Assembly (NCBI GenBank): GCA_964592115.1
Contig: CAZQCP010000003.1
Coordinates: 13,645 to 77,644, forward strand
Length of the DNA stretch: 64,000 nucleotides
Direction of reading: 5' to 3'
Source of the DNA: Sva-07 sp964592115
GTDB lineage: Bacteria > Actinomycetota > Acidimicrobiia > Acidimicrobiales > Ilumatobacteraceae
Each line of letters opens with the position of its first letter. Position 1 is the first letter of the stretch. Shown here piece after piece: positions 50,115-60,183 of the stretch. The position numbers and the translations under genes are program-made. The notes under the pieces were generated by a model that did not search any database, was not told the origin of the DNA, and saw only the letters and a list, made by a program, of their open reading frames with translations.

Positions 50115-51119
50115 TCAGGCGGAGGTGAGGTTGGCCGCCGCGTCGGTCAGGCGCTGACGCACGCCGTCGGGCGCGTCGAGGACCCGGACGCGGTGGTACG
50201 TCGCGACGAGGGCGATCTTCGCCGCCAGCCACTCCTCCGAGTCCGCGGCGATCGTCACGCTGGTGCGCGCACCGTCACCGTCGCTGTCGCTGTCGCTGTC
50301 GCTGTTCGGCTCGGCCGCGGTCGTGTCGAATTCGGCGTCGAGCCAGCCGCGCAGCCAACCGATCTCGGTGGCGGTCGCATGCACCTCGATCGTCGCCGCA
50401 ACCGTGGCGACGGCCGCGCGTAGGCCCGCCCGCACGAACTCGGCGGCATCGCCTCCCGGAACGTCCCGCCGCTCGAACCGGGCGCCGGCGAGTTGCGGTT
50501 CGGTCATGCGGTCGACACGGAACGTGCGCCAGTCGCCGCGGCGCACGTCCCATGCCACGAGGTACCACCGCCGCCCCGCAGAGACGAGCTGGTGTGGCTG
50601 CACCAAGCGGCGCGATTCCTCACCGTCGCGGCGGGCGTAGTCGAAACGCACCTCCTCGTCATCTCGGCAGCCCTGGCTGAGCACCGCCAGCGCGTCCGCG
50701 GCGACGGACAGATCCGACGGCGCGTACGTCATCATCGACACGCTCGTGCGGAACGCCTCGATGCGCCGCTTCAAACGGTCGGGGAGGATGAGTTCGAGCT
50801 TGGCGATCAGTGCCAGCGACGAGTCCTCGATCCCGTCGATCGCCGACACCGCCGCGCTGCGCAGCCCGACGGCGAGGGCGATCGCTTCGTCGTCGTCGAA
50901 CATCAGCGGCGGCACGTGCGTGCCGACCGCCAGCCGATAGCCGCCCACCGTGCCAGGCTCGGCGTCGACCGGGTAGCCGAGGGTACGCAGCCGGTCGACG
51001 TCGCGGCGCACGGTCCGCTCGCTCACCCCGAGCCGCTCGGCGAGCTCCGACCCCTTCCAGTGGCGGTGGGTCTGCAACAGCGCGAGCAGCTCGAGGGTAC
51101 GAGCGGTGGGATCGGTCAT
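50115..51119 (-). CDS. YafY-type HTH/WYL-domain transcriptional regulator
   Basis: 334 residues: an N-terminal DeoR-like winged helix (LAERLGVSERTVRRDVDRLRTLGYPV, about 27-52), a middle WYL domain (RLVQPHQLVSAGRRWYLVAWD, where WYL reads W-Y-L) and a C-terminal WCX-type tail. WYL domains sense nucleic acids or small ligands. An SDSDSDSD run near residues 273-282 comes from four tandem TCGCTG hexamers (50281-50304). It lies directly upstream of the exporter permease gene and may control it. Confidence 0.88.
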   Translation of the reverse strand: MTDPTARTLELLALLQTHRHWKGSELAERLGVSERTVRRDVDRLRTLGYPVDAEPGTVGGYRLAVGTHVPPLMFDDDEAIALAVGLRSAAVSAIDGIEDSSLALIAKLELILPDRLKRRIEAFRTSVSMMTYAPSDLSVAADALAVLSQGCRDDEEVRFDYARRDGEESRRLVQPHQLVSAGRRWYLVAWDVRRGDWRTFRVDRMTEPQLAGARFERRDVPGGDAAEFVRAGLRAAVATVAATIEVHATATEIGWLRGWLDAEFDTTAAEPNSDSDSDSDGDGARTSVTIAADSEEWLAAKIALVATYHRVRVLDAPDGVRQRLTDAAANLTSA

Positions 51120-51152
51120 CAGGCGTCCATCTCGACGGGTCCTCGTGCACGT

Positions 51153-51962
51153 TCAGTCGTAGCGGTTGATCATCCGGGTGCTCAGCGCCAACATCGCCAC
51201 CATCGCCACGGCGATGACACCGAAGCCCTTGGCGAGTGCGGCCGCGTCCCATCCTTCCAGGATGAGCGACCGCGCCGCTTCCATCACGTACGTGACGGGG
51301 TTGAGCGTGGCGGCGATCTCCATCGGGCGGGTCAGCTGATCGCGCGGCACGAAGTTCGGTGTCAGGAACAGCAGCGGGAAGAACACCATGCTCGCGCCCT
51401 GCGTCGCCGCCGCGCTCCGGGTCTTCAGGGCCACGAGCTGCATGAAGCCGCTGAACACCATCGCCCACAGCGCGACCATCAGGATCAGCACCACGAATCC
51501 AGCGAAGCCCGACGTGATGCGGATGCCGAACGCGAGCGCCAGCAGGATCATGAGCACGCTGACGCCGAGCGTGCGCACGAAGTCGGCGCACAGCCGCCCG
51601 ATCACGAGCGACATGCGTGAGATCGGCGTCGCCCGCAGCTTGTCGAAGTAGCCGCTCTCGATCTCCTCGACGAGGAACAGCGAGGCGGCGCCGAACGACG
51701 CAGACAACAGCAGCGACGCCGGGAGTTGGAACGCGCCGTAGTTCTGACCCTCGAGGAACGGTGTGCCCTCGGACGGGAAGATGCGCGCTGCCTGACCGAC
51801 GTTCACCACGAGGAAGAACAGCGGGATGAAGATCGGGGAGAACAGTGCGTCAGGTGTCCGCAGCAGCTCGCGCAGCGCGCGGCCGCCGAGTACGAGCGAG
51901 TCGCGCACCGGGTTCGGGCCCACAGCGGCGGAGCGGGTGGGGGAGTCGATGGTCGTGGTCAT
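51153..51962 (-). CDS. ABC-2 type transporter permease (DrrB-like)
   Basis: 269 residues with six membrane helices and the ABC-2 signature region around VALKTRSAAATQGASMVFFPLLFLTPNFVPRDQL. DrrB-type permeases export drugs or lipids together with a DrrA-type ATPase. The ATPase gene ends 1 bp upstream. The substrate is unknown. Confidence 0.9.
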   Translation of the reverse strand: MTTTIDSPTRSAAVGPNPVRDSLVLGGRALRELLRTPDALFSPIFIPLFFLVVNVGQAARIFPSEGTPFLEGQNYGAFQLPASLLLSASFGAASLFLVEEIESGYFDKLRATPISRMSLVIGRLCADFVRTLGVSVLMILLALAFGIRITSGFAGFVVLILMVALWAMVFSGFMQLVALKTRSAAATQGASMVFFPLLFLTPNFVPRDQLTRPMEIAATLNPVTYVMEAARSLILEGWDAAALAKGFGVIAVAMVAMLALSTRMINRYD

Positions 51963-51963
51963 G

Positions 51964-52755
<792 letters not shown>

Positions 52756-52872
52756 CGCCGCCTCCTGGCGGTGCGGGCGGTGTGTCGGGTGGTGGTCATC
52801 GGTGGCTCCTGAGTGTGTTCGCGCCCGTCGGACGGGGGAGGGGGACATGAAGGGGGCCATCGTCGCGAGACA

Positions 52873-52893
52873 TGCGGACAGATCCTGTCCGCA
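52873..52893. promoter_or_regulatory. Perfect palindrome TGCGGACAG-ATC-CTGTCCGCA
   Basis: Nine-base perfect arms around ATC, upstream of the exporter ATPase and divergent from glnS. Likely a regulator-binding site for the exporter; it also shares GGACAG/CTGTCC with family B repeats. Confidence 0.6.
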
Positions 52894-52914
52894 TAGGTGA
52901 ATCCGCCTCCAACT

Positions 52915-52955
52915 TCGTGGATGAATGGCCGCCCAGCGGCGCCATTCATTCACGA
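52915..52955. repeat. Long hairpin in the exporter-glnS divergent region
   Basis: Arms TCGTGGATGAATGGC / GCCATTCATTCACGA (one mismatch) around an 11-nt loop, 35 bp before the glnS start. Confidence 0.7.
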
Positions 52956-52990
52956 GATCGCTGCCGGGAACGGTCCATACTGGACGGCGC

Positions 52991-54694
52991 ATGGCTGTCC
53001 CCGCTGTCCCCGATGCTCCCACCGCCAACAACTTCATCCGCGAGCTGGTGATCGCCGACAACGAGCAGGGGACGTTCGGCCAGCGGGTGCAGACCCGCTT
53101 CCCGCCGGAGCCCAACGGCTACCTCCACATCGGCCACGCCAAGGCGATCACGACCGATTTCGGCATCGCCGAGGAGTTCGGCGGCGTCTGCAACCTGCGT
53201 TTCGACGACACCAACCCCGACACCGAAGACACGACGTTCGTCGACGCGATCATCGCCGACATCGAATGGCTCGGCTACGAGCTGCCCGGCGAGGCGCTGT
53301 ACGCCAGCGACTACTTCGAGCAGCTCTACGAGTGGGCCGAGCTGCTCGTCGCGAAGGGGCTCGCCTACGTCGACGAGCAGCCGGGCGACGTGATCTCGGC
53401 CCAGCGTGGCGGCTACGGAAACCCAGGCGTGGAGAGCCCGTTCCGCGACCGGCCGGTCGAGGAGAACCTGGCTCGACTGCGGGCCATGCGCGCCGGCGAG
53501 GTGGCCGAGGGAGCGGCGGTGTTGCGGGCGAAGGTCGACATGCAGCACGAGAACATGCAGATGCGCGATCCGGTCATGTACCGGGTGCGTCACGGTCACC
53601 ACCACCGCACCGGCGACCGCTGGCACATCTATCCGACCTACGACTGGGCGCACGGTCAGAGCGACGCGATCGAGGGCGTCACCCACTCGCTGTGCTCACT
53701 CGAGTTCGACAGCCACCGAGCGCTCTACGACTGGTTCCTCGAACAGCTCCCGCTGCCGTCGGACCAGCCGCGCCAGATCGAGTTCGCGCGACTCGAGTTC
53801 ACCCACACGGTCACGTCGAAGCGCAAGCTCGCCCAACTCGTCGCGGAGGGCACCGTCGACGGCTGGGACGACCCGCGCATGCCGACGCTGCGCGGCGTGC
53901 GTCGGCGCGGCTACCCGGCCTCGGCGATCCGCGAGTTCTGCACGTTCATCGGCGTCAGCCGCACCAACAGCCGCCAGCAGATCGAGCTGCTCGAGTCGTT
54001 CGTGCGTACCGAGTTGAATCGCACGGCGCAGCGGCGGATGGCCGTGTTGCGTCCGATCGAGGTCGTGATCACGAACTGGCCGAGCGACGCTTCCGGTGAC
54101 CCGGTCGTCGAGCAGGTCGAGCTCGCGAACAACCCCGAGGATCCGGCGGATGGCACCCGGCTGGTGCCGTTCAGCGGGCGCTTCTTCATCGAGCGCGACG
54201 ACTTCATGGCCGAGCCGCCGCCGAAGTACTTCCGCCTGTCGCCGGGCCGTGAGGTTCGTCTGCGTGGCGCCTACTTCGTCACCGCGACCGGCTTCGAGGC
54301 CGACGCCGACGGCAACGTGACCCGGGTCGAGGTCACCTACGACCCCGAGACACGCGGGGGCAGCGCCCCCGACAGCCGCAAGGTGAAATCGACGATGCAC
54401 TGGGTGTCAGCCGCCCACGCCGTCGAGGCCACCGTCGCCCTGTACGAGCGACTCTTCGCCGCCGAAGTGCCGGGCGAGGCGACCGGCGACCCGCTCGACG
54501 ATCTCAACCCCGACTCCCGCGAGGTCCTCGCCGGTGCCAAGGTCGAGCCGGCGCTCGCCGACGTCACGCCGGGTCAGGTCGTGCAGTTCGAGCGGCTCGG
54601 CTACTTCGCCGCCGACCCGACCGAGCCGCTGCTCTTCCACCGCACCGTCGGCCTGCGTGACGAGTGGGCCAACATCCAAAAGCGCACGAGGTAG
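52991..54694 (+). CDS. glnS: Glutaminyl-tRNA synthetase
   Basis: A 567-residue class I synthetase attaching Gln to tRNA-Gln directly. HIGH motif in PPEPNGYLHIGHAKA (46-49), NLRFDDTNP, TYDWAHGQSDAIEGVTHSLC, the KMSKS equivalent TSKRKL (about 275-280) and the C-terminal anticodon-binding beta-barrels are present. Most actinobacteria lack GlnRS and amidate Glu-tRNA-Gln instead, so this gene is notable and may have been acquired; its composition looks like that of its neighbours. A substrate tRNA-Gln lies at 36113-36186. Confidence 0.96.
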   Translation: MAVPAVPDAPTANNFIRELVIADNEQGTFGQRVQTRFPPEPNGYLHIGHAKAITTDFGIAEEFGGVCNLRFDDTNPDTEDTTFVDAIIADIEWLGYELPGEALYASDYFEQLYEWAELLVAKGLAYVDEQPGDVISAQRGGYGNPGVESPFRDRPVEENLARLRAMRAGEVAEGAAVLRAKVDMQHENMQMRDPVMYRVRHGHHHRTGDRWHIYPTYDWAHGQSDAIEGVTHSLCSLEFDSHRALYDWFLEQLPLPSDQPRQIEFARLEFTHTVTSKRKLAQLVAEGTVDGWDDPRMPTLRGVRRRGYPASAIREFCTFIGVSRTNSRQQIELLESFVRTELNRTAQRRMAVLRPIEVVITNWPSDASGDPVVEQVELANNPEDPADGTRLVPFSGRFFIERDDFMAEPPPKYFRLSPGREVRLRGAYFVTATGFEADADGNVTRVEVTYDPETRGGSAPDSRKVKSTMHWVSAAHAVEATVALYERLFAAEVPGEATGDPLDDLNPDSREVLAGAKVEPALADVTPGQVVQFERLGYFAADPTEPLLFHRTVGLRDEWANIQKRTR

Positions 54695-54712
54695 CACCAA
54701 TCAGGGGATTGT

Positions 54713-54749
54713 GTGAGCGAAGGTCCTCGCATCGATGACGATCGCTCAC
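54713..54749. terminator. Simple hairpin between glnS and the beta-propeller gene
   Basis: Arms GTGAGCGA / TCGCTCAC with a 21-nt loop in a convergent junction. A weak bidirectional terminator candidate without a T-tract. Confidence 0.4.
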
Positions 54750-54762
54750 CCAAACGGCCCGA

Positions 54763-57096
54763 TCAGTCGACGTACCAGAAGCAGCCGTAGTCCTCGGGGC
54801 TGCCCCAGCGCACGGTCGCCCGCTCGTCGAGCGTCGAGCGGTCGGAGAAGGCCATCGAGTCGAAGCCGACCGTCACCAGCTCGCTGCCGATGGCGATCGA
54901 ACGCTGCAGCGGGTTCCAGCAGCCCGATGTGCGGTTCGCTCCGTGGGTGATCACGCCGCGGGCGCGCAGCTCGCGACCGGCGAGCTCGGCCACCACGGCT
55001 CCGCCCGCAGATCCCTTGAGCTCGCCCGCGAGGCACACGTCGGCGATGCCGCAGTCGTTCCAGCCCGGCGACACCGGGAGCACGATCGTCCCGTCTTCGG
55101 GCCAGAACAAGAAGGCCTTGTGGTCCCACTCGACCTCGCTGTAGCCGCCGATCGGCAGTGAGCTGATCTCGCGCGGGTTCGTCGGATCGCTCACGTCGAA
55201 CAGGCTCAGCTTCGTGCCCTGGGTGCGGCCCTCCAGCGTCGCGTCCTGGCCGACGCCGAGCAGGAGTCCCTCGCCGACCGGGTGCAGGTAGGCGGAGTAG
55301 CCGGGGATCTTCAGCTCGCCGTCGAGCACCGGGTGGGTGGGGTCGGACAGGTCGAGGACGTAGAGCGGGTCGATCTGGCGGAACGTGACGACGTAGCCGA
55401 CGTCGCCGAGGAACCGCACGGCGTAGATCCGTTCTCCCTTGCCGAGGCCGCCGATCGAGGAGATCTGTTGCAGGTCGGTGCCGTTCGGCCGTAGCACGTA
55501 GACGGTCGACTCGCTCTGGTCGCCGAACCGGTCCCAGTTGTCGTTCGTAGTCGCCACCCGCAGGTCGCCGTTGTGCTCGCTCATCGCGAACTGGTTGAGC
55601 AACCGGCCCTCCACCGCGCCGGACGCGATGTACGTCGCGCCGGTTCCGGCGTCGAGTGAGAACTGGTGGATGAACGTCGGGGGCGACGAGTAGTCCTCGA
55701 GCGACTTCGGCGCGGTCGTGTCGGTCGGCTCGGGCTCGGGCTCGGTCGTCGGTGGCGACGTCGGTTCGGGCTCCCTGATGTCCGGGGTGGTGTCCGGTGT
55801 CGTGGCCGCCGGTTCGGTGGTCGCGGGTCGGGTGGTCTCGGGATCCGTCGTCGCCGGTTCGGTCGTGGCCGACTCCGTGGTGACGGGATCCGGTGTGAGC
55901 GGCGCCACCTCCGGTGCCGGCTCGGGCGCTGGGCCATCGACCGCGACGTCGGGCACCGGCGCTGCCGCGACGTCGTCCTCGATCGGAAGCGGGCGCCATT
56001 GCCAGTCCCAGGCTTGGGTGGCGATGTAGAGGTTGTCCGTCGACGCGTAGACGGTGTCACCGCTGGACACCACCCCGGCGGCGCCGATCGGTGTGCCTTC
56101 GCCCTGCGTGTCGATCGAGGCGATCCAGGTGAGGCCGAGGCCGGAGAACTCGTCCGGGCTACCGACGTCCTCGCAGGACAGGATCGGTGCCATCTCGCCG
56201 AAGCTGCCGTCGCCGCGCTCGTCGAACCACCGTGGCAGCCAGTCCTCGACCGACGACTCAGCGATGATCTGCGTGTTCTCGGCGAGCGCCGAGTCCTCGT
56301 CGAATCCGAACTCGTTGGGCTGCACGAACGGCAGCCGCTGGTCGAACGACGTCGAGATCACGAGCCGGGCGATGCCGTCGATCGCCCGGGTGGCCACGAC
56401 GGAGCCCTCGAGATGGGAACGACGCAGGAGCTGGGGTGATGCGGGGTCGGCGACGTCGTAGAGCGACACGATCGTGTCGGGCGAGCCGGTCCAGCTCTGC
56501 GTGGCCACGAGCAGCCGGCTGTCGTCGAGGAGCAGCTGATGGGACCCTGACGACAGCTCGATCGTGGCGACCACGCGTGCGTCGGAGACCGACACGACGC
56601 GTACGCCGTCCTGGTTCGCTGCGTACACGAACCGGCCGTCTGTCTCGACGATGTCACCCTCGTCGACGCCGACCTCTTGGGTGTTGGTCCCCGAGAAGCC
56701 ACCACCGTCACTGCCGGCGCTGTCGGGGGCGGGTGCTGCGGTCGGCGCCGACGTGTCCATGTCGACGGCCGCCCCTTCGCGGGCCATCACCGCGTCGTCG
56801 CCGTACCAGTACGGCCCACCGCCGAGCCCCCATGCAGTCACCCGATCGGAGGCGATGTCGCGCATCGATGCGAGCAGCGCGTCGCAGTCCCCGAAGAACT
56901 CGAGGTGACCCGACCCGAATCCCTGCGGGCGGCTCCTTGGTCCGGACGTGCCCGGCTCCGAGCCCGGCTCGGTGGTCGGAGTCGCGGTCGCCCGCGGGGT
57001 GCTGTTCCCCCCGGAGGTCGGATCGCTGCTGCAGGCGGCGATGGCGAGGACCGAGCTCGCGGCCAGTGCCAGGGGAATGAGCCGTTCACGCTTCAT
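54763..57096 (-). CDS. Secreted beta-propeller-domain lipoprotein
   Basis: A 777-residue exported protein. Signal peptide with lipobox IAAC; Ser/Thr/Pro linker; then a propeller-like region with the family's TNTQEVGVDEGDIVETDGRFVY segment (about 140-160), which identifies the beta-propeller domain family (secreted DUF-type). A Thr/Pro/Glu-rich insertion (about 435-490) splits the propeller; the second half has VLDLSDPTHPVLDGELKIPGYS and ends in CFWYVD. It may be cell-surface bound. Function unknown. ATG 57096. A family D hairpin lies upstream. Confidence 0.8.
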   Translation of the reverse strand: MKRERLIPLALAASSVLAIAACSSDPTSGGNSTPRATATPTTEPGSEPGTSGPRSRPQGFGSGHLEFFGDCDALLASMRDIASDRVTAWGLGGGPYWYGDDAVMAREGAAVDMDTSAPTAAPAPDSAGSDGGGFSGTNTQEVGVDEGDIVETDGRFVYAANQDGVRVVSVSDARVVATIELSSGSHQLLLDDSRLLVATQSWTGSPDTIVSLYDVADPASPQLLRRSHLEGSVVATRAIDGIARLVISTSFDQRLPFVQPNEFGFDEDSALAENTQIIAESSVEDWLPRWFDERGDGSFGEMAPILSCEDVGSPDEFSGLGLTWIASIDTQGEGTPIGAAGVVSSGDTVYASTDNLYIATQAWDWQWRPLPIEDDVAAAPVPDVAVDGPAPEPAPEVAPLTPDPVTTESATTEPATTDPETTRPATTEPAATTPDTTPDIREPEPTSPPTTEPEPEPTDTTAPKSLEDYSSPPTFIHQFSLDAGTGATYIASGAVEGRLLNQFAMSEHNGDLRVATTNDNWDRFGDQSESTVYVLRPNGTDLQQISSIGGLGKGERIYAVRFLGDVGYVVTFRQIDPLYVLDLSDPTHPVLDGELKIPGYSAYLHPVGEGLLLGVGQDATLEGRTQGTKLSLFDVSDPTNPREISSLPIGGYSEVEWDHKAFLFWPEDGTIVLPVSPGWNDCGIADVCLAGELKGSAGGAVVAELAGRELRARGVITHGANRTSGCWNPLQRSIAIGSELVTVGFDSMAFSDRSTLDERATVRWGSPEDYGCFWYVD

Positions 57097-57152
57097 GCGG
57101 ATTCGACGTCGGGCGGAGCGGTTTGGTTCCCGCCGATCGGGCTGTGGAAAAG

Positions 57153-57187
57153 AAGCAACGGCTGGGACCCGTCCCCAACCGTTGCTT
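57153..57187. repeat. Family D hairpin, copy 5
   Basis: Arms AAGCAACGG / CCGTTGCTT with inner CTGGGACCCGTCCCCAA. It lies 4 bp beyond the stop of the thioesterase gene, and its arms match those of copy 4. Confidence 0.85.
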
Positions 57188-57191
57188 TGGG

Positions 57192-58019
57192 TCAGCGGGG
57201 GGTGAGGTAGAGGCTCTGGACGCTGCGGCCGATCCGCCCGTCGAGGTCGTACAGCTCGGACTCGGCCAGTCCCGCTCCGAACGGCGAGTAGTGCGACGCC
57301 GTGCGCATGCCGATCCACTCGCCCGTCGGCGGACGGAGGAGGTGCACGGTGAGATCCGGGTTGATGAAGATGAACTCGTCGTAGGAGATGCCGGCACTGA
57401 CGCCGTTGCCGAAGTCGGCGGCGGCGACCGACCGCTGCACACCGCTCGGCGTCTCGCCGGCCACGACCGGTACACGCAGCCGGATCCACACGGCGACCGG
57501 GCCAGGCTCGTCCCACGTGCCGTCGGTGAAGCGGTGCTCGCAGCCGTCGGTGTGGAACGCCCGTTCCTCGCTGTGGGCCCACGAGACGCCGGCGGGCGCA
57601 ACGCCGTCGGGCACACCGGGAGGATCCACCGGCGGCTGCACGGTTGCAGCGGGGAGTGGGAGGTCGGCATGACGGATGCGCAACGCGCGCGCCCGTGCCA
57701 CTTCGCTGTCGCCGTCGAACAGGCGCACTGCAACGAGCGACACGCGCTTGCCGGGTCGTTCGAGCTCGGTCGACAGCGTCAAGGGCGTGCCGACGGGCAC
57801 CGGACGGATCAGCTCGATCGTGATCCGGGCGATCTGCCACGCGGTCGCCACGGCGTCGCCGTCGAACGTCTCGACGGCGCGGGCAACCAGTGCGGCGACA
57901 GGCCCGCCGTGGCATGCGTCGGGATCCCATGGCCCGCGGGCGTACCCGGTCGCAACCCAGCTGCCGTCGGGACCTTGGTCGAACAGCGCCGCGTCGGCAG
58001 CGACGTGCGCCGCGCTCAC
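57192..58019 (-). CDS. Thioesterase-family protein (double hot-dog)
   Basis: 275 residues. Hot-dog landmarks are GPWDPDACHGGPVAALVARAVE (about 28-49), ITIELIRPVPVGTPL, and the second half FINPDLTVHLLRPPTGEWIGMRTASHYSPFGAGLAESELYD. Related to 41601-42452. GTG 58019 overlaps the stop of the upstream F420-type oxidoreductase gene by 4 bp, so the pair is coupled and may act in the same acyl-CoA or lipid pathway. Confidence 0.82.
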   Translation of the reverse strand: MSAAHVAADAALFDQGPDGSWVATGYARGPWDPDACHGGPVAALVARAVETFDGDAVATAWQIARITIELIRPVPVGTPLTLSTELERPGKRVSLVAVRLFDGDSEVARARALRIRHADLPLPAATVQPPVDPPGVPDGVAPAGVSWAHSEERAFHTDGCEHRFTDGTWDEPGPVAVWIRLRVPVVAGETPSGVQRSVAAADFGNGVSAGISYDEFIFINPDLTVHLLRPPTGEWIGMRTASHYSPFGAGLAESELYDLDGRIGRSVQSLYLTPR

Positions 58020-58960
58020 CCGCGCTCCAGCGGGAGCAGGACGTCGGCCGCCTCGGCGAGGTGGGCGAACCATGCGTCGCCGCCCGCCGGCTCGCGGACC
58101 GGCAACACGACGAACTTCGATGTGCCGACCTCCACGAACCGCTCGATCAGCGCGGTCAGCTCGGCCCAGTTCGTCGGCACGATCTCACGCGGATCGGCGA
58201 GGTCCGGCCGACGTTTGGCGAGCACCGCCAGCAGCCGGTCGGGGATCTCGGCACCATCGGCCCCGGCGAGACCCGCTCCACCGGCGAGGTAGGGGATCAG
58301 TGCGCCGTAGTGGTCCGGCTCGATGGAGCGGCCGTGCTCGTCGCACGTCGCTTCGATCACCGCCCGGCCACTCGCCACGTCCTGCGGGGTCACGAACGAC
58401 GGCAGCCATCCGTCGGCCAGGCGACCGACGCGGCGCAGTTCGGACGGCGCGATCCCGCCGAGCCACACGTCCATTCGCCGCGGTGCCGGGAGGACACGCA
58501 CATCGTCGTAGTCGAAGCGTGCGCCGTGGTGGGTGAACGGCTCGCCGGTCCAGCACTGGCGCATCACCGTGAGCATCTCGTCGAACAGTGCCGCTCGCTC
58601 GCCACGCTCGACACCGAACGCCTGCTGCTCGACCGGGTCGACGACGCCGAGTCCGAACGCGGGAAGCAGGCGGCCGCCCGACATGGTCGCGAGGGTCGCC
58701 AGTTCCTTCGCGAGGACGACCGGGTTGCGGCCCGGCAGCACCATCACGGACATGCCGAACTTCAGGTTCGTCGTTCGGCCAGCGCCATACGCCATCGCCA
58801 CGAGCGGATCGGGTGCCGGTCCGCTGATGCGTTCCGACAGCCACAGCGAGTCGAAGCCGTGTGATTCGAGTGCGTCGACGATCGTGCCGTATTCGGCGCC
58901 GTGGGCGAGCGTCGTCGTACCCAGCCCGAAACCGATGCGTACCTTGAGCGTCTCGACCAC
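58016..58960 (-). CDS. LLM-class (luciferase-like) F420-dependent oxidoreductase
   Basis: A 314-residue TIM-barrel flavin/F420 enzyme of the bacterial luciferase-like family. VRIGFGLGTTTL at the start, HGFDSLWLSERISG, MVLPGRNPVVLAKELATLATMSGGRL and GGIAPSELRRVGRLADGWLPS are typical. Family knowledge: in actinobacteria most such proteins use F420. Substrate unknown. GTG 58960 follows TAGCCT by 7 nt. Confidence 0.88.
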   Translation of the reverse strand: MVETLKVRIGFGLGTTTLAHGAEYGTIVDALESHGFDSLWLSERISGPAPDPLVAMAYGAGRTTNLKFGMSVMVLPGRNPVVLAKELATLATMSGGRLLPAFGLGVVDPVEQQAFGVERGERAALFDEMLTVMRQCWTGEPFTHHGARFDYDDVRVLPAPRRMDVWLGGIAPSELRRVGRLADGWLPSFVTPQDVASGRAVIEATCDEHGRSIEPDHYGALIPYLAGGAGLAGADGAEIPDRLLAVLAKRRPDLADPREIVPTNWAELTALIERFVEVGTSKFVVLPVREPAGGDAWFAHLAEAADVLLPLERG

Positions 58961-58967
58961 GCCGCCG

Positions 58968-58973
58968 AGGCTA
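58968..58973 (-). promoter_or_regulatory. -10 element TAGCCT, leaderless-type promoter of the F420 oxidoreductase
   Basis: Reads TAGCCT on the minus strand and ends 7 nt before the GTG at 58960. It lies 17 bp past the stop of the small membrane protein gene. Confidence 0.5.
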
Positions 58974-58990
58974 CGTCAGCGGCGGGCTCG

Positions 58991-59263
58991 TCAGCTGTGG
59001 CGAACGAGGCGGCGCACGAGTGGTGCGCTCGCCGCGGGTGTCGCGACGACGCGCCGGGATGCGGCGACACCGACGGTGCGCCCGGACTGGATCCAGCTGG
59101 CGACGAACGCGATCACGATGACCGGCAAGACGACGACGGCCTGGGGGACATCACCGGCGACGCTCACGAGCATCGCGACGCCCGCCGCGACGAGCGATGC
59201 GACGGTGGCGAGCCGGATGGCGGCGAACCAGGTACCTGCTGGACGATCCACGCTCGAATTCAT
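58991..59263 (-). CDS. Small two-helix membrane protein, unknown function
   Basis: 90 residues with two hydrophobic helices (about 12-32 and 38-58) and a basic tail. No family recognised. ATG 59263 is preferred; longer in-frame starts would add a charged stretch. Divergent from the SDR at 59398 and upstream of the F420 oxidoreductase. Confidence 0.6.
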   Translation of the reverse strand: MNSSVDRPAGTWFAAIRLATVASLVAAGVAMLVSVAGDVPQAVVVLPVIVIAFVASWIQSGRTVGVAASRRVVATPAASAPLVRRLVRHS

Positions 59264-59385
59264 AGCAACCCAGATTCCCGAACGCAGCTGGAAATACACC
59301 TCGGCGCGCGATCTTCATCCGACCGCAGCGTTCGACACGCAATCGCGCGCGAATGGGGAGTGAGGTTCGACGATCGGCGGCGACG

Positions 59386-59391
59386 TACCAT
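59386..59391 (+). promoter_or_regulatory. -10 element TACCAT, leaderless-type promoter of the SDR at 59398
   Basis: TACCAT ends 6 nt before the ATG. Confidence 0.5.
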
Positions 59392-59397
59392 CCGGCC

Positions 59398-60177
59398 ATG
59401 GCGACCACCGACGTCTCTGATCCGCTCCGACTCATGCGTCTCGACGACCACGTGGTGATCGTGACCGGCGCGTCGTCCGGGCTCGGCGCCCACTTCGCCC
59501 GCGTGCTGCACGCCGTCGGGGCAACGGTCGTGATCACCGCCCGTCGTGCCGATCGCCTCGATGCGCTCGCCGCCGACCTCCCGCGCTCGACCGTCGTCGC
59601 CGCCGACGTCTCGCTCGCCGAGGACCGCGAACGGCTCGTGTCCGAGACGCTCGAGCGGCACGGGCGCGTCGATGTGCTGATCAACAACGCTGGTGTCGGG
59701 GGAATCGTCGCCGTCGAGCAGGAGACGCTCGAGCTGTTCCAGAACGCGATGGAGGTCAACGTCACCGCGTTGTGGCACCTGTCCAAGCTGTGCGCGCCGT
59801 CGATGATCGCCTCGGGAAGCGGGTCGATCGTCAACGTCGCCTCGATGCTCGGCCACGTCGGCTCGACGCCGGTGAAGCAGGCCCACTACTGCGCGAGCAA
59901 GGGCGCCGTCGTGAACCTCACCCGCGAGCTCGCGCTGCAGTGGGCACGCAAGGGCATCCGGGTGAACGCACTGTGCCCCGGATGGTTTCCCTCGGAGATG
60001 ACCGAAGGGATGGACTCCGACGAGGGCAGCCAGCAGTTCATCGCCGCCAACTCGCCGATCCCGCGGATGGGCGAGCTGCACGAGCTCGACGGCCCGCTGC
60101 TGCTCCTCGCCTCGCCGGCGAACACGTTCCTCACCGGGCAGAGCCTGATCGTCGACGGCGGCTGGACCGCCCGGTAG
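59398..60177 (+). CDS. SDR-family oxidoreductase
   Basis: 259-residue classical SDR: TGASSGLG for NAD(P), INNAG, catalytic Ser in VNVASMLGHVGS and YCASK (Tyr-x-x-x-Lys) further on, then NALCPGWFPSEM and the C-terminal TGQSLIVDGG. Close in style to gluconate 5-dehydrogenase/3-oxoacyl reductase-like proteins; the substrate is unknown. ATG 59398 is chosen for the TACCAT element 6 nt upstream. Followed by a G+C-rich palindrome. Confidence 0.9.
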   Translation: MATTDVSDPLRLMRLDDHVVIVTGASSGLGAHFARVLHAVGATVVITARRADRLDALAADLPRSTVVAADVSLAEDRERLVSETLERHGRVDVLINNAGVGGIVAVEQETLELFQNAMEVNVTALWHLSKLCAPSMIASGSGSIVNVASMLGHVGSTPVKQAHYCASKGAVVNLTRELALQWARKGIRVNALCPGWFPSEMTEGMDSDEGSQQFIAANSPIPRMGELHELDGPLLLLASPANTFLTGQSLIVDGGWTAR

Positions 60178-60183
60178 ACGGGC

